From assembly GCF_003076275.1 (NCBI RefSeq), contig NZ_CP029064.1:1374501-1438500 (forward strand): 64,000 nt of DNA. Reading direction: 5' to 3'. Below are positions 27,043 to 37,342 of this stretch, in pieces. The notes beneath the pieces are model-generated. The model worked only from the letters and a program-made list of their open reading frames with translations. It was not told the DNA's origin and made no database searches. Made by a program: the position numbers and the translations under genes. This DNA is from Microbulbifer sp. A4B17. Its GTDB lineage: Bacteria; Pseudomonadota; Gammaproteobacteria; Pseudomonadales; Cellvibrionaceae. How positions within the stretch are numbered: position 1 is the stretch's first letter; each line of letters starts with the position of its first letter.

Positions 27043-28206
27043 TTAGAATTTCTTATATTTTAAGGTGACAGCAAGGATAAAAAGCAGACTAAAGGAAAAT
27101 ACCATTGAAATAGGTGTGAATTGAATGGGGGGCATCTTCAGGTGCGTCTGGGTAAAGCTATAAATTGCTGAAGTAAAAGCAAAACTAAAGGTAAGTAGTG
27201 CTGATGCCATTCCATGTCCTTCTTTAACTTCTGCCATGGCAAAACTACTGGATAGAGGGTTGAGGAATCCCACTGTAAAACTGCATAAGTAGAGAGAGAT
27301 TAATAAGGGGAAAAGAATTGTATAGTATTTCAGGTAGATTATAACAGCTACCGGGATCAGTAATGTTATCAATATTCTCACTATTGGTAGTTTGTCGTAG
27401 TTAACTAATGTACGGAATGAGAATATGCCGAGTATATATGACGCACTCAGGCCAAAAACAATCAGGTTTACTTGGTTATAGGAAAGTGTCGCGCTGTATT
27501 TTACTATTCCGTAGATATGCCCGATTATTGTCTGCATAACCAGTGCATAGCCAATCCCAGTGGATAACATATTTAAGATACAGCTTTTTGTGGTCAGACA
27601 GTGCTTCAATATCGTTAAGATGGTTTTGATATTTATGCGAGGTTGTCGATCTTTTCTGAGTACAATCAATGAATAAATCAACATTGCTGTCTCAATAGCT
27701 ATCATTATGTAGTAGGCATAGCGCCAATTAATGGGAATAAAGGTGCGAGCAAGTATTTAAGATAAAATTGGGGCGACAATAATGGTCAATGAAATGAATG
27801 AAGTTCGTTTCTTAACCGCTTCTGGATTTTGGGCGTGCCGCAACATCACTGAGCGTCCTATAGACGAGTAACATCCTGTGCCGCCTCCCACTAAAGCACA
27901 TCCCAGGTAGAAAGTGGTTAGACTGTGTGTGTTTGCGATAATAAAGAGTCCGAAAATTGACATTAGTTGGGCGTACTTCAAGGTACGTTCAGCACTAAAA
28001 AGGTCAGACAGGATGCTAATTACAATAGCGGAGATTGAGAACATTAAATAAAGCATACTAATCCCCAATTGAATGTGACTGCTCTGAACTCCTAAGCTTG
28101 AAGTAATAGCATCGCTTAATGGCATAGATAGCATCAGCGTCATATAACTGACGGTTGCCAAGCCATAAGAGAGATAGTGAAAATTGGGTTTAACGTGCTT
28201 ATTCAA
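27043..28206 (-). pseudogene. MFS transporter (Bcr/CflA-like) split by one in-frame stop
   Basis: Two frames (28206 to 27760, then from 27705) lie in the same phase, parted by a single TAA at 27757-27759. Read through, they make one 387-residue, 12-helix MFS protein: N-terminal half with LSDLFSAERTLKYAQ and GGGTGCYSSIGRSVM, then APILS-stop-ILARTFIPINWRYAYY, where functional relatives read AP-x-LG-x-x-L...WR-x-x-F. The C-terminal half contains NPLSSSFAMAEVKEGHGMAS, the motif C-like end of drug exporters. The 5' end has only a TTG start and no SD. A single-base nonsense change, or a sequencing error, could explain the stop. Confidence 0.75.
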
Positions 28207-28326
28207 TGGATTGATAGCAAATTTGGATGATTTTTTCTCATAGCTACTTGGTAATAATGTAGCTCAAAGCAGACGGCAGTTGATTGTTTCACGATTTATA
28301 TGGTTGAGTTTTTTTAATTTTTCTAT

Positions 28327-28597
28327 CTAGGGAGCCTCTGAATAATTCCGTGATGCCTCTGGCTTGGAGAGCGGTTCACAATCAAGGCGCGGCTTCGCAG
28401 GAATGTCTAGACCTTTCAAGAAGTCGCAACGCGGAGTGTGAATCGCTCTGCAAGCCCCGAAGGGCGGGCCTTGAAGGCCACAGCTGCTGCGTTGCAGCTC
28501 TTGCAAAGGGCTACGGCAATTCGCGGCGAGCTGCGCCTAACATCTACAGCCTTCAAGACCCGCAGAGGCATTACGGAATTATTCAGAGGCTCCCTAG
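28327..28597. mobile_element. MITE, 263 bp, with long terminal inverted repeats and CTAG target duplication
   Basis: The element 28331-28593 starts GGAGCCTCTGAATAATTCCG and its other end is the reverse complement. Some 31 bp of each end pair with one mismatch. It is flanked on both sides by CTAG (28327-28330 and 28594-28597). The 4-bp YTAR duplication is the IS5-family signature. The inside has no transposase frame, so it would need a transposase in trans. A diverged relative lies at 49566-49728, and one solo end near 57383. Confidence 0.8.
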
Positions 28598-28620
28598 TTC
28601 TCTTGTGAATGAGCGCCAAT

Positions 28621-28650
28621 AAAAAGCCCCGGTTAACCGGGGCTTTTTAT
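28621..28650. terminator. Bidirectional terminator
   Basis: A perfect 30-bp palindrome, stem TAAAAAGCCCCGG / CCGGGGCTTTTTA with a TTAA loop, 18 bases after the stop of the TSP3 gene on the minus strand. T-runs are formed on both strands. Confidence 0.9.
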
Positions 28651-28668
28651 CTCATCCTTATCCTTCAG

Positions 28669-31600
28669 TTAAGGGTGTCCCACCGGTGCTGCGCATGCCA
28701 GATAGACATCCAATTGATTGTTGGTAAAGCTCAATCCTTCCAGCGTTAATCTCACCTGATCAAAGTCACTATTAGTAGTGACTAATAGCAGGCGGTGATT
28801 GCGTGCACCGTTGACTTTGAATGGAGCGAGACGATATCCGCTAGTGGACTCCCCTGTAGCTACTCCATCCAGGTAAGTGCTGATTGTAATGGTGTTCAGG
28901 TAGATGATATCCAGCAGTGATGTGGTGTGCTCTACCAGGAAGCCGACCACATGGCGCCCCTCTTTAACCGAGTGGTGGTTGACCTGAATATGGGTAGAGC
29001 CGCCTGCACCGCTGACAACTTCCATTCTGGCAGCATCGGACAGGACGCCGTTAAATACCCGTTCTACCGCGGTAATAGAGCAACCATAGCAGGGCTGTTC
29101 GATACCGTGGGTCAGGTCTGCATCTACACCGTTAACGATCTCCAGGTCTTCAAATGCTGCGCAGGACAGGCCTGATTCCTGATCGCAGGCATCGCCGATG
29201 CCATCGTGATCAGAGTCTTTCTGGTTGGGGTTGTGAGTCTGGGGACAGTTATCGAAATCGTTTTCTATCCCGTCGCCATCCAGGTCTGCATCGCAAACAT
29301 CTCCCACTCCGTCACCATCAGTATCGGTTTGGTTTGGGTTTGGAATCGCGGGGCAGTTGTCGGCGGTATCATCAAGACCGTCATCGTCGCGGTCGTTATC
29401 GCAGACGTCTCCGGCACCGTCGTTATCGCCGTCCTCTTGCCCTGGATTCGGAATCATTGGGCAGTTGTCGACGTCATCATTAACGCCGTCACCATCCAGG
29501 TCTTCGTCACAGGCATCCCCAAGACCGTCACCGTCAGTATCGGTTTGGTCGTTTGGCGTTAGTGGACAATTGTCATCGGTGTTGTCTGTGCCATCGCCAT
29601 CGGCATCGCTATCACACTCATCGCCGATACCGTCACCATCCGTGTCCGTTTGATTCGGATTGGGGATGGCTGGGCAATTGTCTTCACCGTCATCGTGGCC
29701 ATCATTGTCGGTGTCACTATCGTCATCACAAGCGTCGCCGATGCCGTCACCGTCCTGATCGGCTTGATCATCATTTGGAATAGCCGGGCAGTTGTCGGAA
29801 ATGTCCGGGACACTGTCACCATCCCGGTCGCTGTCACAGACATCACCAACGCCATCCTGATCGATATCCGACTGATCGCTGTTGGCAGTATCCGGGCAGT
29901 TATCGTTAGCGTTATCTACTCCGTCGTTATCGTTGTCGCCGTCGCAGGCATCGCCGATTCCGTCGTTATCACTATCTTCCTGTAGTGTATTGCTGACGTA
30001 GGGGCAGTTATCGTCGTCATTGAAGATGCCGTCGCCATCGAGGTCTGGATCACAGGCATCACCGACTGAATCCCCGTCGGTATCTGTTTGATCACTATTG
30101 GATGCAGTGGGGCAGTTATCGGCTATGTCATCGACGCCGTCGTTGTCGTCGTCGCTATCACAGATATCGCCACTGCCATCCCCGTCAGTATCGAGTTGGT
30201 CTGAGTTGGGTATTGATGGGCAATTGTCGGCATCGTTATCGGTGCCGTCACCGTCCAGATCGCTGTCGCAGGCATCGCCTATGCCATCGCCGTCCTGATC
30301 AATTTGATCCGTGTTGGGGATGAGTACACAGTTGTCGACGCTGTCAGGTACCTGATCGCCGTCGACATCGGTGTTGTCATCGCAGGCATCTCCGTAACCG
30401 TCACCATCTGTATCTGTTTGATCTGCATTGGGTACCAGCGGGCAGTTGTCATTTTCATTTTCAACGCCGTCATCATCGCGATCGCTGTCGCAGGCATCGC
30501 CGGTGCCGTCGCCGTCGGTATCAGTTTGATCGTCGTTGGCTACGGCTGGGCAGTTGTCATTACTATCGTCTATACCATCGCCGTCATCGTCGCTGTCACA
30601 GCTATCGCCCTGCCCGTCACCATCGATATCGCTCTGGTCTGAATTGGCGGTAGCAGGGCAGTTGTCATCGTCGTTATCAATACTGTCACCATCCTGGTCG
30701 CTATCACAGGCATCACCGACACCGTCTTCGTCGATATCACTTTGGTCGGTATTGCTATGGCTTGGGCAGTTGTCGTTCTCATCATCGACAGAGTCATTGT
30801 CGTCGTCGCTGTCACAGGCGTCGCCAATGCCATCTCCGTCGTTATCGTCTTGGTTTGGGTTGTGGGTGGATGGGCAATTGTCATCTTCGTTATCGATGCC
30901 GTCACTGTCCGCATCGTCATCGCAGGCATCGCCTATACCATCGCCATCCTGGTCGGTTTGTGAGGAGTTGGCTGCGGTTGGGCAGTTGTCGTCTTGATCG
31001 TCTACGCCATCACCGTCGTCATCGCTGTCACAGGCATCGCCAATGCCGTCTCCGTCAAGGTCGGCTTGGTCTGGGTTGGATACGTCTGGGCAGTTATCCT
31101 GGCCGTCGTCGTGGCCGTCATTGTCAGTATCGCTATCTTCGTCACAGGCGTCGCCGATACCGTCATTGTCCTGATCTGATTGGTCTGGGTTGGCTACGTC
31201 CGGACAGTTATCCAAGCTGTCGGTGTAATTGTCCCCGTCGCGGTCGTTGTCGCACACATCGCCGACACCGTCGCCATCGATATCTCCCTGTTCGCTATTT
31301 GAATCAGCAGGACAGTTGTCAGAATCGTTGGGGACGTTGTCGCCATCCAGGTCGCTGTCACAGGCATTGCCTATGCCGTCGCTATCACTGTCGGCCTGGT
31401 CCGAATTTGGGGTTTGTGGGCAGTTGTCTGAAGTGTCTGGGTGGGAATCGCCATCGTCATCAGTATCACAGGCATCACCGCTGCCGTCGCCATCTAAATC
31501 ATCCTGGTCTGAATTACTAACAGCCGGACAATTGTCATTATCATCATCGATGCCGTCACCATCTGAGTCCGTGACGCCAGGGGTTGGGAGCAAGTCATCG

Positions 31601-31692
31601 GCGGCGTCGCCCCGGCCTCCATCAGAACCGCAGGCACTTAAAAGCACCAATGAAAATAGTATCGCAATAAGCGAGGGTAGACGCATGGTCAT
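28669..31692 (-). CDS. Lipoprotein with 22 thrombospondin type 3 calcium-binding repeats
   Basis: A 1007-aa predicted lipoprotein. Signal peptide [20 protein letters not shown] ends in lipobox LSAC. From about residue 40 to 840 it is a tandem run of TSP3-type units of about 36 residues, pattern DxDGDGxxDxxDNCPxxxNxDQ-x-D; I count 22 NCP/NCV cores. Each unit supplies Asp side chains for Ca2+ and a Cys pair. One unit (NCPLTPNDQ) is a residue short and one has NCV for NCP. The last 165 residues form a separate domain with four Cys ([19 protein letters not shown]) and beta-strand character. Likely a calcium-rigidified stalk displaying the end domain at the cell surface. Confidence 0.9.
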   Translation of the reverse strand: MTMRLPSLIAILFSLVLLSACGSDGGRGDAADDLLPTPGVTDSDGDGIDDDNDNCPAVSNSDQDDLDGDGSGDACDTDDDGDSHPDTSDNCPQTPNSDQADSDSDGIGNACDSDLDGDNVPNDSDNCPADSNSEQGDIDGDGVGDVCDNDRDGDNYTDSLDNCPDVANPDQSDQDNDGIGDACDEDSDTDNDGHDDGQDNCPDVSNPDQADLDGDGIGDACDSDDDGDGVDDQDDNCPTAANSSQTDQDGDGIGDACDDDADSDGIDNEDDNCPSTHNPNQDDNDGDGIGDACDSDDDNDSVDDENDNCPSHSNTDQSDIDEDGVGDACDSDQDGDSIDNDDDNCPATANSDQSDIDGDGQGDSCDSDDDGDGIDDSNDNCPAVANDDQTDTDGDGTGDACDSDRDDDGVENENDNCPLVPNADQTDTDGDGYGDACDDNTDVDGDQVPDSVDNCVLIPNTDQIDQDGDGIGDACDSDLDGDGTDNDADNCPSIPNSDQLDTDGDGSGDICDSDDDNDGVDDIADNCPTASNSDQTDTDGDSVGDACDPDLDGDGIFNDDDNCPYVSNTLQEDSDNDGIGDACDGDNDNDGVDNANDNCPDTANSDQSDIDQDGVGDVCDSDRDGDSVPDISDNCPAIPNDDQADQDGDGIGDACDDDSDTDNDGHDDGEDNCPAIPNPNQTDTDGDGIGDECDSDADGDGTDNTDDNCPLTPNDQTDTDGDGLGDACDEDLDGDGVNDDVDNCPMIPNPGQEDGDNDGAGDVCDNDRDDDGLDDTADNCPAIPNPNQTDTDGDGVGDVCDADLDGDGIENDFDNCPQTHNPNQKDSDHDGIGDACDQESGLSCAAFEDLEIVNGVDADLTHGIEQPCYGCSITAVERVFNGVLSDAARMEVVSGAGGSTHIQVNHHSVKEGRHVVGFLVEHTTSLLDIIYLNTITISTYLDGVATGESTSGYRLAPFKVNGARNHRLLLVTTNSDFDQVRLTLEGLSFTNNQLDVYLACAAPVGHP

Positions 31693-32431
31693 AATCTCCC
31701 GAACAAAATCTATTTTTGTTATCTGTCGGACAAGCGCGGTAGACCTATAAAAAATACGCCTGCAATGATTATTTATGCTGGCGCTCTTAGACTCCGGCTT
31801 ATTTTTAGATAGGTGTCCTTGTTTTGGTTGTACGTATTTCTAATACTAAAGTTATGGCGCATAACCGGTTATGACTGTGGTAACTATGCGTTCTTTCTCA
31901 CTAAAAGTGTGATGAATGGCGAAATTTTGGCGGGATAATTTATGGATGATAAAGCATGTAATTAGTAAAGATAAAATTACGCCATTAAAAATATCGGAAT
32001 AGATAATTTGACAGTTTGCTTTTCTATTGGTCTTGATTCTTTGTGGAGTGTGAGCTGATTCTGAGCCTGATTAAACTGTTGCGAAGGTAGGGGTTGCCCC
32101 GCCATTTCTAATTGGGCAGTGGCTGAAGGCGATAAGGGGAGTTCATCTTGTGGTGAGTCTGATAAGGACCAGAGAAGATAGGAAGTTTCTCCCTGTGTTC
32201 ATGGGATTTTTATAAAAATTATCATTGAGTTTGTCTCAAGCATGCTCGCCAGAAACGTAGCAGGTTGGGTTTTTGTGGAGTTTACTTTTCCTAATTGATC
32301 ATAACATTTGCAGTTATGTATTTAATTCGAAATATGTCGACTAAGTTATTCTATAAGAGCGCTCTGTGAAGTCGCGTAATGTAAGTCAGGTGAGCCTAAG
32401 TCATCACCTGAATTTGTAGGTTGTGGGCTTT
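31693..32431. other. Intergenic stretch with one palindrome
   Basis: About 740 bases without a supported gene on either strand. The only structure noted is the perfect 14-bp palindrome CATAACCGGTTATG at 31860-31873, which could be an operator for the TSP3 gene 170 bases away. Confidence 0.35.
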
Positions 32432-32890
32432 CTATTTAAGGTTTAACTTCATTTCCATAAGTGATGGTTTGAAGCCGGTTTTTTCATAGGCTTTTATCGC
32501 TGAGCTATTTTGAGAGTAAACGTCAAGGTAGAAATCTTGAACACCATTCTGTTTTCCCCATGCAATTAATTTCTCTATTAGCCTTGAATTAATGCCCTTT
32601 CCTCGGTGCGCTGGTGATACATACATAAAACCTAGATAAGCATGCCGCTTATGATCAAGAGATATCTTTGAATTTCGTATCTGGGCATATCCAGTTCCAA
32701 TAATCTCATCTTCGGTTTCAGCTACCAGAAGATATGAGTCATCAGATAGTATCAAATTCTCTATATTATAATAGAATGCTGATTCAGCTTTAATGGATGA
32801 GTTGTATGGCCTTTCGGCTTCGATAATGCATTGTTCAAATTTAAGTAAATCAGGAAGGTCTTCTATAAGTGCTTTTCTAAAATTTAACAT
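32432..32890 (-). CDS. GNAT-family N-acetyltransferase
   Basis: A 152-aa cytosolic acetyltransferase. The acetyl-CoA pyrophosphate loop is in YVSPAHRGKGINSRLIEKL (motif A, R-x-x-G-x-G/N). It is preceded by AYLGF and followed by VYSQNSSAIKAYEKTGFKP (motif B, the SAI-x-x-YEK-x-GF signature). The substrate is not predictable. It stands alone, about 300 bases from the HupE operon end. Confidence 0.85.
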   Translation of the reverse strand: MLNFRKALIEDLPDLLKFEQCIIEAERPYNSSIKAESAFYYNIENLILSDDSYLLVAETEDEIIGTGYAQIRNSKISLDHKRHAYLGFMYVSPAHRGKGINSRLIEKLIAWGKQNGVQDFYLDVYSQNSSAIKAYEKTGFKPSLMEMKLNLK

Positions 32891-33178
32891 CTTTATTTTC
32901 AGTGATGATAGGTTTGAAACTGAAAGCTGCTTCAGCTTGATAAGGGCCTGTATCTGCCCACTACTGTGAGCCCTTATCTGTGTGATTGCGTGAGAATAGC
33001 AGATTATACTAAAAAGGGAGAAGGAAATAATACACTGGGATCGGGACCCTATGGGACATGGATGCCGATAAGGAGGTTACAGGGATGTATTCACAGAGCG
33101 TCTCGAGTGCGGTGTATTATTTCCTGTTACCCCAGTAGTAAGTATTGAAGCAGCTTTTGTGATTCAAGCTTTGCTTGT

Positions 33179-34240
33179 TTAGGAAGTTAGCCCCAGAGCC
33201 CTGTCAATTGTCCAATACCCGCTGGCTATTCCAACTAGATAAATAGTGTATTTTGATTGTGTCAGAAGTTGGTTATACAAAGTTGTAATTTTCCACTTCG
33301 AGAATATCCGCTGAACTATAGATGATAAGAAAATCAAAACCAAGACAAATAATATCTGCCCCAGTTCTACACCTATATTAAAGCTAAATAATGCAGTAAT
33401 TTTATGATTGTGCGGAAGGCCTAATTCCGCTAGCGCACTGGCAAACCCAAACCCGTGAAGTAATCCAAAGCCAGTGGCAACAATCGCAGGATAGCGTCGG
33501 GTTAAACTCGTTCTACTCTGTCCATTATGCGCGTATACAATTTCTGCGGCTAACAGCATAATACTCAATGGGATCAACACTTCAACAACATCTACTCTTA
33601 TGGTGAATAAGTCTAAACTTGCGAGCCCTAGAGTGAGAGAGTGGCCTACTGTAAATCCGCTAATCGCTATTAAAATGCCTCTAAAGTTTCTGGCGATAAA
33701 GACTAAACATAATACGAATAGTAAGTGATCATAGCCCTCTAATATATGTGAGAAGCCTGCTTCAATATATTGTTTGACATAATCCCAAATAGTTAGGCGG
33801 GAGGGTAAGTTTATCTCTAAGACCTTGGGGCCATTAAAGAGATTAATAGTGTCACCGTCTGCTTTTTCAAAATGAATTAAGCTCGATAAGGCCGGATTGG
33901 CAATGGGGTATGTGATTTTTATTGTTAGGGGGTTATATAGCCTTGTAAAATTGTTTGGGTGGGGGTTCCTGCATAGGTAACTCTTCACATTGGGTCCGGC
34001 AGGCCGTGTTATCTCTGGTTGTATTTGGCAGAATTCGCCCTTTAAGTGTATCTCAGGTTCAGTGCCTGGCTGCATGATAGGCGGGATTTTCCATCGAAGG
34101 ATATATCTGCTTTCCGTGACTTCTTTTAACTCAATGTATATCGGTCTTCCGTCATGAGCGAAACTAAAATTACTAATTGTTGTAAGTAACAATAAGAATA
34201 GAAGGGCTTTGATGATCTTGTAGGAATTTTTAGTTGGCAT
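33179..34240 (-). CDS. HupE/UreJ-family membrane protein
   Basis: A 353-aa membrane protein. The ATG at 34240 is preferred to the upstream frame start because it gives a signal-like first helix (ALLFLLLLTTISNFSFA) followed by HDGRP. A periplasmic domain (about 30-170) comes before a 6-7-helix C-terminal domain with the family's His-rich motifs: GYDHLLFVLCLVF, SGFTVGHSLTLGLA, and GLLHGFGFASAL. HupE/UreJ proteins move nickel or other metals; this two-domain subtype has no proven substrate that I know. It overlaps the PpiC gene by 11 bases and closes the three-gene operon. Confidence 0.85.
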   Translation of the reverse strand: MPTKNSYKIIKALLFLLLLTTISNFSFAHDGRPIYIELKEVTESRYILRWKIPPIMQPGTEPEIHLKGEFCQIQPEITRPAGPNVKSYLCRNPHPNNFTRLYNPLTIKITYPIANPALSSLIHFEKADGDTINLFNGPKVLEINLPSRLTIWDYVKQYIEAGFSHILEGYDHLLFVLCLVFIARNFRGILIAISGFTVGHSLTLGLASLDLFTIRVDVVEVLIPLSIMLLAAEIVYAHNGQSRTSLTRRYPAIVATGFGLLHGFGFASALAELGLPHNHKITALFSFNIGVELGQILFVLVLIFLSSIVQRIFSKWKITTLYNQLLTQSKYTIYLVGIASGYWTIDRALGLTS

Positions 34241-35144
34241 AGGTGATATCCACAGGTACATATGGTATCGAGGCATCCCTCTCTATTCTGTAGCCTGCCA
34301 ACAGCTCTTGTATCCTAAGTTGTCTGTTTTTCTCCATTTTATTTCGTCGATAATCCTCAAGTACTAAGGGGGAGGCTTCTCTAAAGCTGGGTAGACGGCT
34401 TGTTTTGTTTTCACTAACCAAAATTAGATGTAGGCCATATGGAGATTCAAATGGACCGGACCAGGTATTCAATGGTAGTTGAAAGATACTTTCTGCCAAA
34501 TTATCTCCGAAATGGCTGGCTACTAGATGGAGAGTGCGATCTACATAATTCCGATGAAAGATAAATCTGTCTCCGTAGAGGGCGGACTCCTCGAATGGAA
34601 CTGATTGCTTTATTAAGTGGTTCAAGTTCTGTTTGACAGTCTCCTCTAACTTTTCTTTAGAGTGACGTCTAAAATCAAAGAAAACATGAGTGAAGGTAAT
34701 AGATGCTTCAATTCGATATTTCTCGTGATGAAGCTGGAAGTAGTTTTCCAGGTCTTTTTCACTAATGTCAGTGTTACTGGAAAAGCCTCCATTTACATAG
34801 TCCAGCTTTTGAATAAGGCGCCGTCGTATAATCTGGTCATGCTTCTGTAGGCCTAGGTTAAGGGCTTCTCGGTAAAGTACTTCTTCTTTAATGTAATCAT
34901 TAATGAGGTTGGACCTTTCTGGCTGAGTCAAACCCTCCCAATAACGTCGTGCGAAACTCTCGTTAAACGTTTTTTTCTGGAATTGGAGGTGCTCAATTAG
35001 TATGTCCTCGCTGATAAGCAAGGTATCTTCATAGTTGGTTCCATTTTCCTCTATTAATAACTCTGCGAAAACGAACAGCAATAAAGCGATAATAGAAAAG
35101 TGTACCAGAGGCTCCCTCTTCAGAATCTCTAATTTCCGCTGCAT
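34230..35144 (-). CDS. Membrane-anchored PpiC-type peptidyl-prolyl isomerase
   Basis: A 304-aa protein with one N-terminal membrane anchor (FSIIALLLFVFAELLI) and a periplasmic part. The helical region NLINDYIKEEVLYREALNLG is the SurA/PpiD-like chaperone segment. A parvulin domain follows with HVFF, GDRFIFHRNY and WSGPFESPYGLHLILVSE, the last being the conserved GPxxSxYGxHLI end. It probably helps fold an exported protein of the same operon, such as the DUF3604 product. The 11-base overlap with hupE implies translational coupling. Confidence 0.85.
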   Translation of the reverse strand: MQRKLEILKREPLVHFSIIALLLFVFAELLIEENGTNYEDTLLISEDILIEHLQFQKKTFNESFARRYWEGLTQPERSNLINDYIKEEVLYREALNLGLQKHDQIIRRRLIQKLDYVNGGFSSNTDISEKDLENYFQLHHEKYRIEASITFTHVFFDFRRHSKEKLEETVKQNLNHLIKQSVPFEESALYGDRFIFHRNYVDRTLHLVASHFGDNLAESIFQLPLNTWSGPFESPYGLHLILVSENKTSRLPSFREASPLVLEDYRRNKMEKNRQLRIQELLAGYRIERDASIPYVPVDITYAN

Positions 35145-35247
35145 GAAGCTTCCTCCTTAAAACCTGCAGACAGTATTGATATCAGTACGTAAACGACGTT
35201 TTTAGATATGTTATTTGCTTGCTTTGGTGTCGAGGTTTCTGCCTGTC

Positions 35248-37164
35248 TTAGGGGGTATACCAAATTGGGGATGTATAGGCGCGCTCCTGGATAACGGCGG
35301 GTCCTTCAGGCGGTACCTGAATATTTCCATTATTGATTTCTTTTGTAGCTATTGCATCGTAGAGTGAATGGCGTGGAGTAGGGATTTGCAATACCCGAAC
35401 ATAGTAAAAGGCTCTTTCGTTCATATTAAACTTTGGATCTTGCCATAGGGTTGATAACTCTATGGAGCCAATGTTATTGGTGTATTGCCCCGTTTCTCGA
35501 TTTACCGTGTCCCCCACAGGCATTAGCTGCCCTTGGTTATTAAGCGTGCGTTCCCCAGACCAGGCAACATTAAATATTTTTTCATGGCTTTTTCCTGTTG
35601 AGTCCAGCCAAGATTTAACAACCTGAATTCGATCCAGATTTGCCCCTTTAGGATCTTTTGTCGCGCGTATAAGTAGCTGAATTGGTTGGTCAGTTCTTTG
35701 TGGTTTGACTAAATCACCCCCCATAGGTACTCCATGGGAATAACCTAGTTCAGCAATATTTTCAGCATCTATAGCGTGCTTAGGAAAATTCCAGCCTGCA
35801 AAGACGCGCACCTGAATTCGAGGACCTGTAGTGGCATATACTTCACGGCGTTTAAATGCAGCGAAAAGGCTTTCTCTGGTATTTTCTTCTGCCCAAGCGG
35901 CGGCGAGTCCAGAAGCGGACATGTTCCAACCTGTAGCCTTGGTTCCGCCAATGACAGTGTTAGTTCGCTTGCCGCTTGGTACTGAGTCATGAGCAAACTT
36001 GCCCCAAAAGTTGTTCTCCTCAGCAGTTGACATACCCGTATGTGAATCTGTGGACCCTACAAACCCCAGCTTGTAAGGGTTTACACCAATTTTCTTCTGC
36101 ATTTCCAGCCCTGTACGTAAGGCGGATCGGACGAAATCACCTTTAGCGACACGGTACGACTCCGGATCAGCTTGTAGGTAGAATGGATAATTCTCAAAGT
36201 CTGCGAAAGGATCGTCCGGGGAAAGCGTTGAATGGGTTTCTGAATCCCCCTTAATTTGTGTTATTTCAACCAGGGGCTCCCAGCGCATGCGTGTACGCGC
36301 ATACTGTGTATCAATTGGCTCACCACGCAGAGTGGTTTCTGCAAACATATAACCTTTGGACACATTGGAGTTGTGGGGGATCGCAATGAATTCACTGCCA
36401 GTTCGTTTAGATGTCTCATCTAACCACTGCCACAAATCTTCTGGGTACTGGCTCTGATCAGACCCAAAAGGAAGATACTGCTTAGCTTTTTCCGCCCCAT
36501 CAGGAGAGACAACCACCCGGTGTAAGTTGGCCCCGGTTGGTGTTGAGCTCCATTCCCAGCCAATAAAACTGGTAAAAGTGCCCGGGTTATTATGGCGCTC
36601 TGCGGCATCGACTATTGCACTCCATGCGCTTGTCCGGGTCTTATCCAGATCTCCAAGAACGGGCTCAGGGGGCGTGTTAGCTGGGTCCTGGACAGGGTCA
36701 GCGGGAGCTACTGTGTCTAGCGCCTTTTTGGGCAGTAACTCATTGAAAATATCCATACCTTCATTTATTGAGACTTTATATCTAATATGCTGCTTGGCAA
36801 ACCAGCGCATCATTGACTGGTATAAGGACATATCGCTGTCGAGCTCATCTGTTTCATTCACCACTGCCCTCATAACTCCCAGCCCTTCAGCGTGATCTGA
36901 AACCACGAGAAAATCCAACGGGGTGTCTATACGTACTTTTGCATGAGTGTAGGGGTGAATAACCGGCTGCCCCTTGGCCCACCGATAAGCGGTGTCCGGA
37001 GTTGCCGAATAATTTTGACTTAAGAAGGCATCGAATGAGTAGGAGGTATGTAGGTGCATATCTCCCCAGAAAACCTGAGTGGGCTCACTAGCAGTAACAC
37101 TTAGGTGAGTGATGGATAATGTAACCCCTACCAGACGTGCTATTCTTTTTATGGGATTTTTCAT
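35248..37164 (-). CDS. DUF3604 exported PHP-like metallohydrolase
   Basis: A 638-aa exported protein. The ATG at 37164 gives a signal peptide (MKNPIKRIARLVGVTLSITH) ending near SVTASEP. The active-site start is WGDMHLHTSYSFD (His37 and His39, the HxH of PHP-type metal sites). LDFLVVSDHAEG, FIGWEWSS, FIAIPHNSNVSKG and GFVGSTDSHTG then provide further Asp/His/Glu ligands. DUF3604 proteins are usually periplasmic; their substrate is poorly known. It is first in the operon with PpiC and HupE and divergent from an AraC regulator. Confidence 0.85.
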   Translation of the reverse strand: MKNPIKRIARLVGVTLSITHLSVTASEPTQVFWGDMHLHTSYSFDAFLSQNYSATPDTAYRWAKGQPVIHPYTHAKVRIDTPLDFLVVSDHAEGLGVMRAVVNETDELDSDMSLYQSMMRWFAKQHIRYKVSINEGMDIFNELLPKKALDTVAPADPVQDPANTPPEPVLGDLDKTRTSAWSAIVDAAERHNNPGTFTSFIGWEWSSTPTGANLHRVVVSPDGAEKAKQYLPFGSDQSQYPEDLWQWLDETSKRTGSEFIAIPHNSNVSKGYMFAETTLRGEPIDTQYARTRMRWEPLVEITQIKGDSETHSTLSPDDPFADFENYPFYLQADPESYRVAKGDFVRSALRTGLEMQKKIGVNPYKLGFVGSTDSHTGMSTAEENNFWGKFAHDSVPSGKRTNTVIGGTKATGWNMSASGLAAAWAEENTRESLFAAFKRREVYATTGPRIQVRVFAGWNFPKHAIDAENIAELGYSHGVPMGGDLVKPQRTDQPIQLLIRATKDPKGANLDRIQVVKSWLDSTGKSHEKIFNVAWSGERTLNNQGQLMPVGDTVNRETGQYTNNIGSIELSTLWQDPKFNMNERAFYYVRVLQIPTPRHSLYDAIATKEINNGNIQVPPEGPAVIQERAYTSPIWYTP

Positions 37165-37262
37165 ATTTCCAATTACCAACGTCGGTTGGCTATCTTTTAG
37201 GTGACTAGATCCTCTTAACATGTCAGGATCGTTAGGATAATCTTGGTAAATAAGGAAGTGAT

Positions 37263-37279
37263 TGATTAGATGCTAATCA
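37263..37279. promoter_or_regulatory. Inverted-repeat operator candidate, DUF3604/AraC divergent promoter
   Basis: A perfect inverted repeat TGATTAG-N3-CTAATCA between divergent genes. It contains ATGCTAATCATT, a 12-mer also present in the Fur box at 18564, but scores only about 11 of 19 against Fur. It may be bound by Fur or by the AraC-type regulator. Confidence 0.45.
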
Positions 37280-37342
37280 TTTGGCTTTTAGGTTTCTTTG
37301 CAAATAAAGCCAATCTCTTGATCAATTAGGACACACTTGTAG

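Noticed and set aside
29154-31750. Long plus-strand frames opposite the TSP3 gene (up to 252 codons)
   Set aside because: They are shadows created by the 108-bp repeat composition; translations are low-complexity Arg/His or Ser/Pro runs.
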